DNA from: Thiohalomonas denitrificans
GTDB taxonomy: Bacteria > Pseudomonadota > Gammaproteobacteria > Thiohalomonadales > Thiohalomonadaceae
Length of the DNA: 64,000 nucleotides
Direction of reading: 5' to 3'
Assembly: GCF_900102855.1 (NCBI RefSeq)
Contig: NZ_FMWD01000003.1
Span: 62,001-126,000, forward strand
A model generated the notes under the pieces. It did no database searches, had not been told where the DNA came from, and saw only the letters and a list, made by a program, of their open reading frames with translations. Positions within the stretch are counted from its first letter, which is position 1; every line of letters starts with the position of its first letter. The translations under genes and the position numbers were made by a program. Positions 18,385-25,477 of this stretch are shown piece by piece.

Positions 18385-19065
18385 TTACACGGTCTCGATG
18401 CGCAACTGTTTGCCATCAAGATGGATGTACGCCGGCCCGCCGTATTGGTCAGCCTCCTGCTCCTCCAGGGGCCGGTAGTGTCCTGCCACAGAGACCATTT
18501 CGGCATGTAGCGCACTACAGGAGATAACAGCCCTTTCGTCCCCTAGTATTCCCGCCAGCGCACGCCCCCGCAGCGGCGCGTGAACGTGGATCGAGCCCCC
18601 TGCCAACACCTCCGCGCCGGCGCTTACCTGAGCCAGTAGAATCAGATCACCGGGGGTATGGATCTGTTGTCCCGAGCGGACCGGATGAGTGATGACGCGC
18701 GCCGGCGGGCGCTTCGACTCCGGTTCCGGAGTCTCTTCAACAGCCCGCTCCCGCTGCCCGCCCAGTAATCGCCAGCCGGCAGTCTGTGCTGCATCTGACT
18801 GCGTCGGCCCGGCATTGCAGACTCCGGCCGGGATAATGCCCGCCTCGCGCAAGGCGGCATCCAGCGCCACGAAGTCGGGCAGTGATTCCGTCCCTTGCAA
18901 CGGCATCAGATCCAGCACCACGAGCGCCCCCTGGAACATGCCCGGTGCTTTGGAAATGGTCTCTTCCAGTGCTCGACGGAAGCTTTTGACATCCGTATCG
19001 CACAACAGCAGACGTTGCATCAGCTGCATACCGGCACGTAGCTCGAAGGGGCGGGGGTCGCTCAT
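18385..19065 (-). CDS. minC: septum site-determining protein MinC
   Basis: A 226-residue FtsZ polymerisation inhibitor. It has an N-terminal FtsZ-binding domain (residues 5-105), a proline/charged linker around 115-130, and a C-terminal beta-helix domain (HTPGDLILLAQVSAGAEVLA, then HVHAPLRGRALAG), which dimerises and binds MinD. It is the first gene of minCDE. The 146-base gap to minD is unusually long for this operon; a GC-rich stretch there shows no clear terminator. Confidence 0.95.
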   Translation of the reverse strand: MSDPRPFELRAGMQLMQRLLLCDTDVKSFRRALEETISKAPGMFQGALVVLDLMPLQGTESLPDFVALDAALREAGIIPAGVCNAGPTQSDAAQTAGWRLLGGQRERAVEETPEPESKRPPARVITHPVRSGQQIHTPGDLILLAQVSAGAEVLAGGSIHVHAPLRGRALAGILGDERAVISCSALHAEMVSVAGHYRPLEEQEADQYGGPAYIHLDGKQLRIETV

Positions 19066-19400
19066 ATTCCGTTAACATATTCCGAAAGAAACCTCACCGC
19101 ATTATACCGGCCAGAGGTACCTTTGTGGGAACAGCGATTTGATCGTATCCGGCGGGGGTGCCATCGGATCGGAACAGGTGAACCCCTTAACATACGGCGA
19201 CATTCATCGCCTGAATAATGGCCTGGCGGGACCTGCTACGAATGTGGCCCGATCGAGCCACCTGCCGCTTGCGCGATCGGCGATCACCTGGCTGTTTTTT
19301 CGGAGAAGAAACAGTTGCTTGCGAGAGAGGAAGGAATACGGGGGTCTGGCCTGTAGCGAAACTGAACCGAAACCTGGAACTTTTATGTCTGTAGAGCGTT
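19066..19400. other. divergent intergenic region between minC and the ECF sigma gene
   Basis: 335 bases with no gene I can support. It holds the promoter of minC on the minus strand (not pinned down) and, at its right end, an ECF-type promoter-like sequence (19376-19401, listed separately). Confidence 0.5.
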
Positions 19401-19401
19401 A
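19376..19401 (+). promoter_or_regulatory. putative ECF-sigma promoter (GGAAC-N16-CGTTA) before the sigma gene
   Basis: GGAAC at 19376-19380 and CGTTA at 19397-19401 are separated by exactly 16 bases. The same hexamer-like pair with the same spacing occurs at 21319-21344 before the porin gene. GGAAC is the classic -35 element of ECF group promoters. The proposed -10 touches the annotated ATG at 19401. If the promoter is real, the sigma protein probably starts further in (for example GTG 19434) or a second promoter exists upstream. Confidence 0.5.
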
Positions 19402-20045
19402 TGACAATAAATGATTACGGAGTACGGCTGAAGGTGTCTGTTCTATCGATCGCCCCGATCCTGAGTGGCTTGGGCAGGTCCAAACGGAGGGATGTCCGCG
19501 AACTTCCGGATGAAGAGTGCGCCGAAAGGTCCGGAGCCGGGGACAACGACGCCTTCGCCGAGCTGGTGCGGCGCTATCAGAATCGTGTCTATCGCTATAT
19601 CAAACGCATGGTCGGTTCCGGGGAGGAGGCGCGTGATCTTACACAGGAGACCTTTTTGCGGGTGTATAAAGCGCTGCCGAAATGGAATGAGCAGGCCCTG
19701 TTCCGCGCATGGCTGTTTCGGATCGCCAGTAATGCAGCGATTGATGAATTACGCCGCCGCCATGACCATCGTCACCAGTCACTCACTGGACTTGACGAAC
19801 CGGTGTCAGAACAGCCAACCGTTGAACATACCCACTACACTGCAGAACGTTGTCTCTTTCTTGAGAAGGCACTTACCCGAATTTCAGAGATTTATCGCCA
19901 GCCCCTGCTTCTGCGAGAGCTTGAGGGCATGACCTACTCGGAGATAGGCAAGTTGCTGGATTTGACCGAAGGCACTGTAAAATCCCGTATTGCTCGTGCG
20001 CGTGCGCAGCTGTGCGAACTATTCAAAAACTGCGGATATGGTTGA
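19401..20045 (+). CDS. ECF-family RNA polymerase sigma factor
   Basis: A 214-residue sigma-70 family protein of the extracytoplasmic-function class. Region 2 is at residues about 50-120 (AFAELVRRYQNRVYRYI, then ARDLTQETFLRVYKAL), and region 4 at 150-208 (LRELEGMTYSEIGKLLDL, then GTVKSRIARAR). The first about 35 residues precede the conserved part, so the true start may be GTG 19434. The anti-sigma gene overlaps its end, the usual arrangement. Together with the downstream membrane and periplasmic proteins it forms a sensing module. A matching promoter pair suggests autoregulation and control of the porin-sox block. Confidence 0.92.
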   Translation: MTINDYGVRLKVSVLSIAPILSGLGRSKRRDVRELPDEECAERSGAGDNDAFAELVRRYQNRVYRYIKRMVGSGEEARDLTQETFLRVYKALPKWNEQALFRAWLFRIASNAAIDELRRRHDHRHQSLTGLDEPVSEQPTVEHTHYTAERCLFLEKALTRISEIYRQPLLLRELEGMTYSEIGKLLDLTEGTVKSRIARARAQLCELFKNCGYG

Positions 20046-20499
20046 CAGTACCATGACGGATCCTTGCCCGAAAATCGAGATGCTCTCTGCATATGTGGAT
20101 GGGGAGCTGCCTTCAGTCGAGATGTTTGCGCTGGACGAACATGTGTCCAGTTGCGTCCGCTGTCGGGAGACGGTCTCCGGAATCCACCTGCTGGGTTCGG
20201 CGCTCAACGAGGAAGATGCACCGCCCATTGACCTCGTTCCGGAAATCATGGAACGCATCAAATGCGAGCGGGATGTGGTTGAAGTGATGGGGATGGGCTG
20301 GAGTCGATGGAGCCCCGTGTCGCTCTCTGCTGCCGCCGGGATAATGCTGGCGATTGGCGTACTCGTCGGCCATGGCGTTTTTTCCCACTCGGCATCGTCA
20401 ACCGATCCATTGACAGGCAGAATGTGGGCCTTCGATCTAATTCCGCCTGGCGGGGTGTGCATTCACAACAACGCTTGCTTCGAGGTGCGCGCCCAATGA
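20038..20499 (+). CDS. anti-sigma factor with zinc-finger (ZAS) motif
   Basis: A 153-residue single-pass membrane protein. The cytoplasmic N-terminal domain has the zinc-binding anti-sigma motif HVSSCVRC (HxxxCxxC). A transmembrane helix follows near residues 97-118 (SLSAAAGIMLAIGVLVGHG), then a short periplasmic tail ending in two cysteines (GGVCIHNNACF). It should sequester the ECF sigma factor encoded just upstream, whose stop codon it overlaps by 8 bases; ATG 20053 is an alternative start. The next gene overlaps its stop (ATGA). The periplasmic tail could be the redox or metal input point, by inference. Confidence 0.88.
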   Translation: MVDSTMTDPCPKIEMLSAYVDGELPSVEMFALDEHVSSCVRCRETVSGIHLLGSALNEEDAPPIDLVPEIMERIKCERDVVEVMGMGWSRWSPVSLSAAAGIMLAIGVLVGHGVFSHSASSTDPLTGRMWAFDLIPPGGVCIHNNACFEVRAQ

Positions 20500-20978
20500 A
20501 ACGATACTGCCTGCCAACTCTGCTGATCCTTTCGCTGGCTCTGAATGGAGGTGTTCTTGGCATGGGTGGCATCTATCTCGCCGAAAGCTGGTTCGGTCCC
20601 AAGCCGGCTCAGGGTCATGCCATGCTGGTTCAATATCTCGAGCTGGAGGGAGAGCAGCGGCGGATCTGGCAGGAAAAAGAAAAAGGCTTCATGAACGACT
20701 TGACCCGTGCCTGGAAGCAGATTCATGGTCATCGTGAAAAGATGATACGTGAGATCTTTTCCGATTCACCAGACCAGGAGTTTATCGAGCTCCAGCGCGC
20801 GGCCATCTCTAAAGTCCAGGAGCAGCAGCAAAACTACGTGATTGCGCAGATGATGGCAGAGCGGGAAATACTCGACGCCAACCAGCGCCAGAAGTTGGCT
20901 GATCTGCTGATTCAGCAGAACCCGATAGGCTCCCTCGAAAAAGTCCTCGCCGACGAGCTTCACCATCCCCACGACTAG
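20496..20978 (+). CDS. periplasmic sensor-like protein of the Spy/CpxP/CnrX type
   Basis: A 160-residue protein with an N-terminal membrane anchor or signal (MKRYCLPTLLILSLALNGGV). A long helical domain follows (LVQYLELEGEQRRIWQEKEK through QRQKLADLLIQ) and the tail is histidine-containing (DELHHPHD). The layout matches the heavy-metal resistance/Spy superfamily, including CnrX and ZraP, which sense metals or periplasmic stress. It overlaps the anti-sigma stop by 4 bases. Sigma, anti-sigma and sensor thus parallel the CnrH-CnrY-CnrX trio in a different order. The signal is unknown; metal or thiosulfate-linked redox stress are options. Confidence 0.78.
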   Translation: MKRYCLPTLLILSLALNGGVLGMGGIYLAESWFGPKPAQGHAMLVQYLELEGEQRRIWQEKEKGFMNDLTRAWKQIHGHREKMIREIFSDSPDQEFIELQRAAISKVQEQQQNYVIAQMMAEREILDANQRQKLADLLIQQNPIGSLEKVLADELHHPHD

Positions 20979-21441
20979 CACTTCTAATTATCCCACGCTG
21001 ATTTTGTATACCTGAACTGGCTGTGCGGCGGCCCCGTCGCATCCTGGCCTTTGTGGCCGTAAAGGTTCGCCCTTTTCCAGGCCCCGCATGTACAACCCGG
21101 GTCGTTGGTAGTGCCCGTATGCGTATTCCTTGGAAGTGAAGAACAAATCCTTCGCTTTTAAAGCAATCCCCATCTGAAAGCGACGTCATCAACTGTGCCT
21201 GTGAATTTTTATTAACACTATCATTATATTTAAATATTGGTTTATTAAGATTGTATGTGTTGCCCGTCTTGTTTTTGAGTTGCGGATTATTGTCGATAAT
21301 TTTTTATAAACTTAGTTGGAACCTTTTCCTTTTGCTCCCGTTAATTATTAAGACAACGACGCATTTGTGTCGTGATGAGCGAAAAAAAATGGGTTTGTGC
21401 AGTAAGCGCAATCCGTGATTATCACAAAGGGGGAAGAGCGC
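20979..21441. other. AT-rich regulatory gap before the porin-sox block
   Basis: 463 bases without a credible gene. The first 200 bases are ordinary composition. From about 21190 to 21410 the sequence becomes strikingly AT-rich compared with its neighbours, typical of a promoter region or nucleoid-protein binding. A putative ECF promoter lies at 21319-21344. The minus-strand frame at 20988-21173 lacks a ribosome site or conserved features and is not annotated. Confidence 0.55.
21319..21344 (+). promoter_or_regulatory. putative ECF-sigma promoter (GGAAC-N16-CGTTA) before the porin gene
   Basis: GGAAC (21319-21323) and CGTTA (21340-21344) are separated by 16 bases. Both boxes and the spacing are identical to the pair at 19376-19401 in front of the sigma gene. 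It lies about 98 bases before the porin start, in a locally AT-rich region. I infer that the ECF sigma factor transcribes the porin-cytochrome-soxYZ block from here. No third exact copy was found upstream of soxX at 25 kb or upstream of the second sox set. Confidence 0.55.
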
Positions 21442-22884
21442 ATGTGGAAGAAAAGTGTACTCGCCTTGGCGGGAGGGGTTTTGGCTACCTTTGCAGCCAA
21501 CGTCTACGCGGTGAACTGGATTATGATACAGGGCACCGAGCCGCCGAATTCCAAACCACGGTTTTTCGGTGCGGCTGCATTGACCTATTCCAACTTCGTG
21601 GGGTGCGACCGGTTGTCCGGCATGGCCAAGCCTGACGGCACACCGGATGGCGATCTGAACGCGGGTCCCGGTCTGAACAACGGCTATTACGTAAACAACT
21701 GTCGTGTCGGACCGGAGCTCGAAAACAAGGATAGCGGGTTCAATCTGAACGCCCTGGTCCTGGGGTCTCGCGGACCGATCACTGATAAGACCAATTACTT
21801 CATCACTACCCAGTTCGGCTCCAATGCGGCGACCTACTTACCGATGAATACGGATCGTGAAAGAATCGGGACTCTGACGGATGCCAGTGTTACGTTCAAT
21901 CACATTCCACGGGCCCGGCTGAAAGTGGGGCTGTTCAAAAAGCCCGGACCCGAAGAGCTCATGCAGTCGCTAAAAAATCACAACTTTATCTACTTGACCG
22001 ACTTTACGCGACGCGATCAGATTGAGCGCTTTGTCACCGGCAACGCAAAAGGAACAAAACCGATCCCGGACCAGGGTACGCCTGTCACGGAAGCCTACGA
22101 TGCCGATGTCGGTCGGGATTGGGGCGTTCAGTTCTTCGACGCCTTCCGCATCGCCGACTGGCAGCATACGTATGCGGTGATGGCCGGAAATGGGAACGGT
22201 ATTCATCAGACCGATAACAATAGCGAAAAGGATCTGAACCTGTACTGGTCGTCAGAAAAGGACCTTCCTGGCGGTAAAGGGCCATATAAGCATGGGATCA
22301 AGTTCTACGGCTATCACCAGAAGGGTGTCCGCAACTTCATCAAAGCCGACGGAACTGACAGCGAGGACTTTGACCGCATCCGCTACGGCGTCGGTATGAA
22401 AGCGCTGGGCAAGCTCGGCGGATACAAGCAGAGATTCGCAGTTGATTTGATGTATGCGGATGGCATGGTGCTACAGTCTGCGGTGACCAGCTGCACCGAC
22501 TGTCCGTATGGCGGTCAGATACAGATTGCAGCGGAAGAGGGCAACAAGGCGCGTGGAACCACGATTGATTACGGGTTCTATCTGAACAAAAAGTGGCAGT
22601 TCGACGCGCGCTGGTCACGTAATAATCTCCTTTATGAGACGGCGGCCAACACCAAATGGAGTCCTTCGGATGAGCGCATCATCACCGAGTTTGCCGTCGG
22701 TACCAATTATCACATAAGTCCCAAGACGCGCCTGACCCTGAACTACGTGTTTAGGGACTCGGAGGCACCCAATGCCGTGGAACATTCCAATGCGAACATA
22801 GCGGAAGTAAAGACCCAGAACGCGGAAAACGCCACGTCGACCGTCGGTGATGTGCTTGGCCTGCGGATAATGCACTTTTTCTGA
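21442..22884 (+). CDS. outer-membrane porin (beta-barrel), sox-linked
   Basis: A 480-residue secreted protein. The signal peptide MWKKSVLALAGGVLATFAANVYA is about 23 residues. Many alternating amphipathic strands follow, ending in an aromatic C-terminus (GLRIMHFF), the outer-membrane barrel signature. The overall look is of an OprP/phosphate-selective or general porin. The start at 21442 follows a GGGGAAGAG ribosome site. It is first in a block with a class II cytochrome c and soxYZ, so passage of thiosulfate or another sulfur anion is a reasonable inference, not shown. Paired cysteines (CTDC near residue 351) may form a loop disulfide. Confidence 0.78.
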   Translation: MWKKSVLALAGGVLATFAANVYAVNWIMIQGTEPPNSKPRFFGAAALTYSNFVGCDRLSGMAKPDGTPDGDLNAGPGLNNGYYVNNCRVGPELENKDSGFNLNALVLGSRGPITDKTNYFITTQFGSNAATYLPMNTDRERIGTLTDASVTFNHIPRARLKVGLFKKPGPEELMQSLKNHNFIYLTDFTRRDQIERFVTGNAKGTKPIPDQGTPVTEAYDADVGRDWGVQFFDAFRIADWQHTYAVMAGNGNGIHQTDNNSEKDLNLYWSSEKDLPGGKGPYKHGIKFYGYHQKGVRNFIKADGTDSEDFDRIRYGVGMKALGKLGGYKQRFAVDLMYADGMVLQSAVTSCTDCPYGGQIQIAAEEGNKARGTTIDYGFYLNKKWQFDARWSRNNLLYETAANTKWSPSDERIITEFAVGTNYHISPKTRLTLNYVFRDSEAPNAVEHSNANIAEVKTQNAENATSTVGDVLGLRIMHFF

Positions 22885-22944
22885 TAGTTTGAATTTTTAT
22901 TAGATTCTTGTTGTTTCCAGTGGTGTAAATAGAAGAGGTATGAA

Positions 22945-23436
22945 ATGCGTATAAACGGAAAGCTGGTCGCAATTTGCTTGATGGGCGCGGTCGGGGTTAG
23001 CTCCGTAACGGCCTGCGCGGCGCGAGGAGAACCAGTACCGAATCAACAAAAAGATCCCGACCAGCGGATCGTACTGGAATTGCCGCCGGATGAGCATTAC
23101 ATGGTGTTAGAGGAGATGCGCAACTTTGTAGTGGCGATTCAGCAGATCGCCGATGGTTTGGCTCGCGATGATTTTGATCAGGTGGCGGCTGCGGCAAAGA
23201 CCATGGGAAGTGGCGCTGCCAACGAGATACCTCCTCGTGTCGTAAACAAACTGCCGGAGACCTTTAAACAGTTAGCGGGCAAGGTGCATACCACCTACGA
23301 CGCCATCGAGTTGGACGCCGGCAGTATGGCTGACACTCACCTGGCCCTGGAACAGCTTGGCGAGTTGTATGGGTATTGTGTGGCATGCCACGCCACCTAT
23401 CAGTTGAAAAAAATTCCGTTTCCCGACGCAAAGTAA
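22945..23436 (+). CDS. class II (cytochrome c-prime-like) c-type cytochrome, putative lipoprotein
   Basis: A 163-residue exported protein with one haem-binding motif CVACH (C145, C148, H149) close to the C-terminus, preceded by a helical region. This is the layout of cytochrome c-prime/c556 four-helix proteins. The N-terminal signal ends SSVTACAARG, which could be a lipobox (VTAC), so it may be membrane-tethered. It lies 60 bases after the porin and about 150 before soxY. It may take electrons from the Sox reaction or bind small ligands; the role is inferred from context only. Confidence 0.8.
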   Translation: MRINGKLVAICLMGAVGVSSVTACAARGEPVPNQQKDPDQRIVLELPPDEHYMVLEEMRNFVVAIQQIADGLARDDFDQVAAAAKTMGSGAANEIPPRVVNKLPETFKQLAGKVHTTYDAIELDAGSMADTHLALEQLGELYGYCVACHATYQLKKIPFPDAK

Positions 23437-23584
23437 TTAACCTTCGGAAACAGTATGACAACCAGCAGTTGGTGTTCGCTCAGGTGACCAAGGTCTGTTA
23501 AAAAACTTACAGCAGGCACAGGTCGGCTCTATCGAAAGTGACAAGGTTTTGCTGGTAACAAGCATTAATGACAGGAGTAAAAGA

Positions 23585-24061
23585 ATGATGACAAACATGA
23601 AGCGCCGGACCTTGCTTAAAGGCTCTTTTGCGGGCGCTACGATGGCGATCGCCGCCGGCGCTGGATTGTTGAAGCCCAGCCGGGTCCTGGCGGCCTGGCC
23701 TGAAAAAGCCTTCAAGGCAGAAAAGGTGGATGGTTTTCTGCAGAACATCTATGGCAATACCAGCCTCGAGGCCAGTGATGATATTCAAATCCAGGTGCCG
23801 GAGATTGCGGAAAACGGTGCGGTCGTGCCGGTGACAGTCACTACCGGCATGGCCAATGTCCAGAGTATCGGAATAGCTGTCGTCAACAACACGAATCCCC
23901 TCGCGGCAGTATTTCATATGTCCGACAACACAGACGGTTATGTATCCACTCGCCTGAAAATGGCCGGAACTTCTGACGTGCTGGCAACGGTGAAGGTGGG
24001 AGATGAAACCTTCTTTGCCCGCAAGGAGGTCAAGGTCACTATCGGTGGTTGTGGCGGCTGA
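23585..24061 (+). CDS. soxY: thiosulfate oxidation carrier protein SoxY (copy 1)
   Basis: A 158-residue SoxY. A twin-arginine-type signal (KRRTLLKGSF) exports the folded SoxYZ complex. The C-terminal swinging arm ends VTIGGCGG, with the carrier cysteine C156 that binds sulfur intermediates. The start MMTNMKRR follows AGGAG at good spacing; the upstream codons of the longer frame are not used. It is followed by soxZ after 40 bases. It is a paralogue of the SoxY at 39999-40463: mature domains clearly align and the last 13 residues are identical, but the middle is much diverged. Confidence 0.96.
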   Translation: MMTNMKRRTLLKGSFAGATMAIAAGAGLLKPSRVLAAWPEKAFKAEKVDGFLQNIYGNTSLEASDDIQIQVPEIAENGAVVPVTVTTGMANVQSIGIAVVNNTNPLAAVFHMSDNTDGYVSTRLKMAGTSDVLATVKVGDETFFARKEVKVTIGGCGG

Positions 24062-24101
24062 ACGATCAGCCAATTAAAACGCAAGAACAGGAGTAACAGC
24101 A

Positions 24102-24416
24102 ATGGCTGGCAGCATCATGATTCGTGCCAATAAAAACGGCGAGCTAACTACGGTCAAGGCCTTGATTAAGCACCCGATGGAGACGGGCCTGCGTAAGGAC
24201 AAGAAGAGCGGCAAGAAGATCCCGGCGCATTTTATCCAGGAAGTGAGTTGCAAGCATGCCGGTAAAGAGGTGATGAGTGCACAGTGGGGGGCCTCCGTAT
24301 CGAAGAATCCGTACTTCACCTTTCGCTTCCGCGGCGCCGATAAGGGCGATCGCGTAACGCTGACCTGGGTTGATAACCAGGGCGGCAGCGAGTCCGGGGA
24401 AGCCGAGGTCGCTTGA
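24102..24416 (+). CDS. soxZ: thiosulfate oxidation carrier complex protein SoxZ (copy 1)
   Basis: A 104-residue SoxZ, the partner of SoxY. The family-typical block VKALIKHPMETGLRKDKKSG, then KKIPAHFIQEV, is present. There is no signal peptide, as expected because it travels through Tat bound to SoxY. An AGGAG ribosome site precedes the ATG. It closely resembles the second copy at 39643-39957. A strong hairpin with a weak T run follows 15 bases after its stop, separating soxYZ from soxXA. Confidence 0.96.
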   Translation: MAGSIMIRANKNGELTTVKALIKHPMETGLRKDKKSGKKIPAHFIQEVSCKHAGKEVMSAQWGASVSKNPYFTFRFRGADKGDRVTLTWVDNQGGSESGEAEVA

Positions 24417-24431
24417 CTCCCGAATTACTGC

Positions 24432-24470
24432 AACTGCGCGGGCAGGGGGCAGGCCCGCGCAGTTTATCTT
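24432..24470 (+). terminator. hairpin terminator after soxZ
   Basis: A 12-base-pair stem AACTGCGCGGGC / GCCCGCGCAGTT with a 9-base loop, followed by TATCTTG. The stem is strong and very GC-rich; the T run is poor. It may end transcription or lower soxXA levels relative to soxYZ, or stabilise the upstream message. Confidence 0.65.
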
Positions 24471-24641
24471 GCCTGCAAGTCACGTTCTCGGGCAGGGCGC
24501 GGTTGCTGATCCTTTCTGTCAGTGCAAGGCGCAGTCTCAGGTTTTTGGTTGACGCGTCGCCCTATCGGCGGGGACTGAGTTTTTTCCTTGCGTGCCGTAC
24601 CCCCTGCTGCGCAGGCCCGAATCAGTGAAGAACTCTTAGCC

Positions 24642-24726
24642 GTCATTGCGAGGAGCCCCAGCGACGCGGCAATCCGGGGTTTTGGGAGCAGTAGATTACT
24701 TCGTCGCCGGGGCTCCTCGTAATGAC
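24642..24726. repeat. palindromic GTCATTGCGAGGAGCC repeat
   Basis: Arms GTCATTGCGAGGAGCCCC (from 24642) and GGGGCTCCTCGTAATGAC (to 24726) pair across an 85-base unit containing AGCGACG and CGTCGC inner arms. The form, including CGGCAATCC and GATTACTTCGTCG, resembles a palindromic repeat that I recall from many unrelated bacterial genomes. No coding content. Confidence 0.75.
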
Positions 24727-24840
24727 AGCAGGAAAGGGCAAGTTATTCAGGAGGACGCCTACAGAAATGTAGGCGGTAGAGCGACCCATGCCGCCATGGA
24801 TGGTGGCAATAGAGAATGTCGGGAACCTATTCTCGAGGAT

Positions 24841-24920
24841 GCCAAAGCCGAGCCCCAGCGATGCGGCAGTCTCGGAGTTGGGAGTAGAGATTACTTCTCG
24901 CCGAGGCTCCTCGCAATGAC
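24841..24920. repeat. degenerate second copy of the GTCATTGCGAGGAGCC repeat
   Basis: The right arm CGAGGCTCCTCGCAATGAC (24902-24920) is well kept. The left arm is eroded to AAGCCGAGCCCCAGCGATGC (from 24845). Flanked on the right by a GGCAAGTTCTTCAGGAGG unit as the first copy is flanked by GGCAAGTTATTCAGGAGG, which indicates duplication of a larger cassette. Confidence 0.65.
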
Positions 24921-24999
24921 TGCGGCGGCAAGTTCTTCAGGAGGGGTTCAGTAATTATTGCTCTCGGATAGTAGTAATAAAAACCAGGAGGATGGGGAT

Positions 25000-25467
25000 A
25001 TGTCTATCGGACGCGTAATAAGTTTTTTGTTGCCTGTATGCGTCATGCTGGCGGTCAGCGGACAGGTGACGGCGGAACAAAAGAAGAAGGTGACAAAACC
25101 TTCGGAGTTCCCATGTCTGAGTTACACGGCACCGTGCGGAAAAATCGGGGTGCGGCCGGTCGTGAAAAAGATGCCGCAAGACCTCTCTTTGGGTGATCCG
25201 GAAAGGGGTAAACAAATCGCCTTCAAGCGGAAAAAGGGTAACTGCCTGGCGTGTCATCGAATGAAAGGCGGGTCGCAGTCAGGTACTCGTGGACCGGATT
25301 TGAGCCAATACGGTTCCTCAGGTCGAACTGCCGCCGAAATATACGCGATGATTTACGATAATCGCTGGCAGTTTCCAGACACCGTGATGCCTCCATTTGG
25401 AACAAATGAGGTTTTGACCGATCGCGAAATCCGTGACGTTGCTGCTTTCCTGCGGGCGTCGCGCTAA
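25000..25467 (+). CDS. soxX: SoxX c-type cytochrome (copy 1) with extra cysteine pair
   Basis: A 155-residue exported monohaem cytochrome, subunit of SoxXA. The haem motif is CLACH (C82, C85, H86), preceded by RKKGN, and TVMPPFGTNEVL supplies the likely axial methionine, as in SoxX. The start at 25000 follows AGGAGG at 7-8 bases. Unlike copy 2 it has an extra 30-residue mature N-terminus with two cysteines in FPCLSYTAPCGK, perhaps a disulfide. The SoxA gene begins 10 bases after its stop, so XA form a unit. Confidence 0.9.
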   Translation: MSIGRVISFLLPVCVMLAVSGQVTAEQKKKVTKPSEFPCLSYTAPCGKIGVRPVVKKMPQDLSLGDPERGKQIAFKRKKGNCLACHRMKGGSQSGTRGPDLSQYGSSGRTAAEIYAMIYDNRWQFPDTVMPPFGTNEVLTDREIRDVAAFLRASR

Positions 25468-25477
25468 GGGGTGCATG

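Larger units (their letters stand above)
24417..24999. other. 583-base repeat-filled gap splitting soxYZ from soxXA
   Basis: No gene is supported here. From left to right it holds a terminator hairpin, a copy of the CCGTACCCCCTGCTGC repeat (24591-24637), an 85-base palindrome (24642-24726), a GGCAAGTTATTCAGGAGG unit (24737-24754), a degenerate second copy of the palindrome (about 24841-24920) and a second GGCAAGTTCTTCAGGAGG unit (24927-24944). The palindrome plus unit thus looks like a cassette duplicated in tandem and then diverged. A promoter for soxXA was not identified. Confidence 0.7.

Noticed and set aside
20988-21173. Small minus-strand gene after the Spy/CnrX-like gene
   Set aside because: No ribosome site, low-complexity translation and no family resemblance; the region is more likely intergenic.
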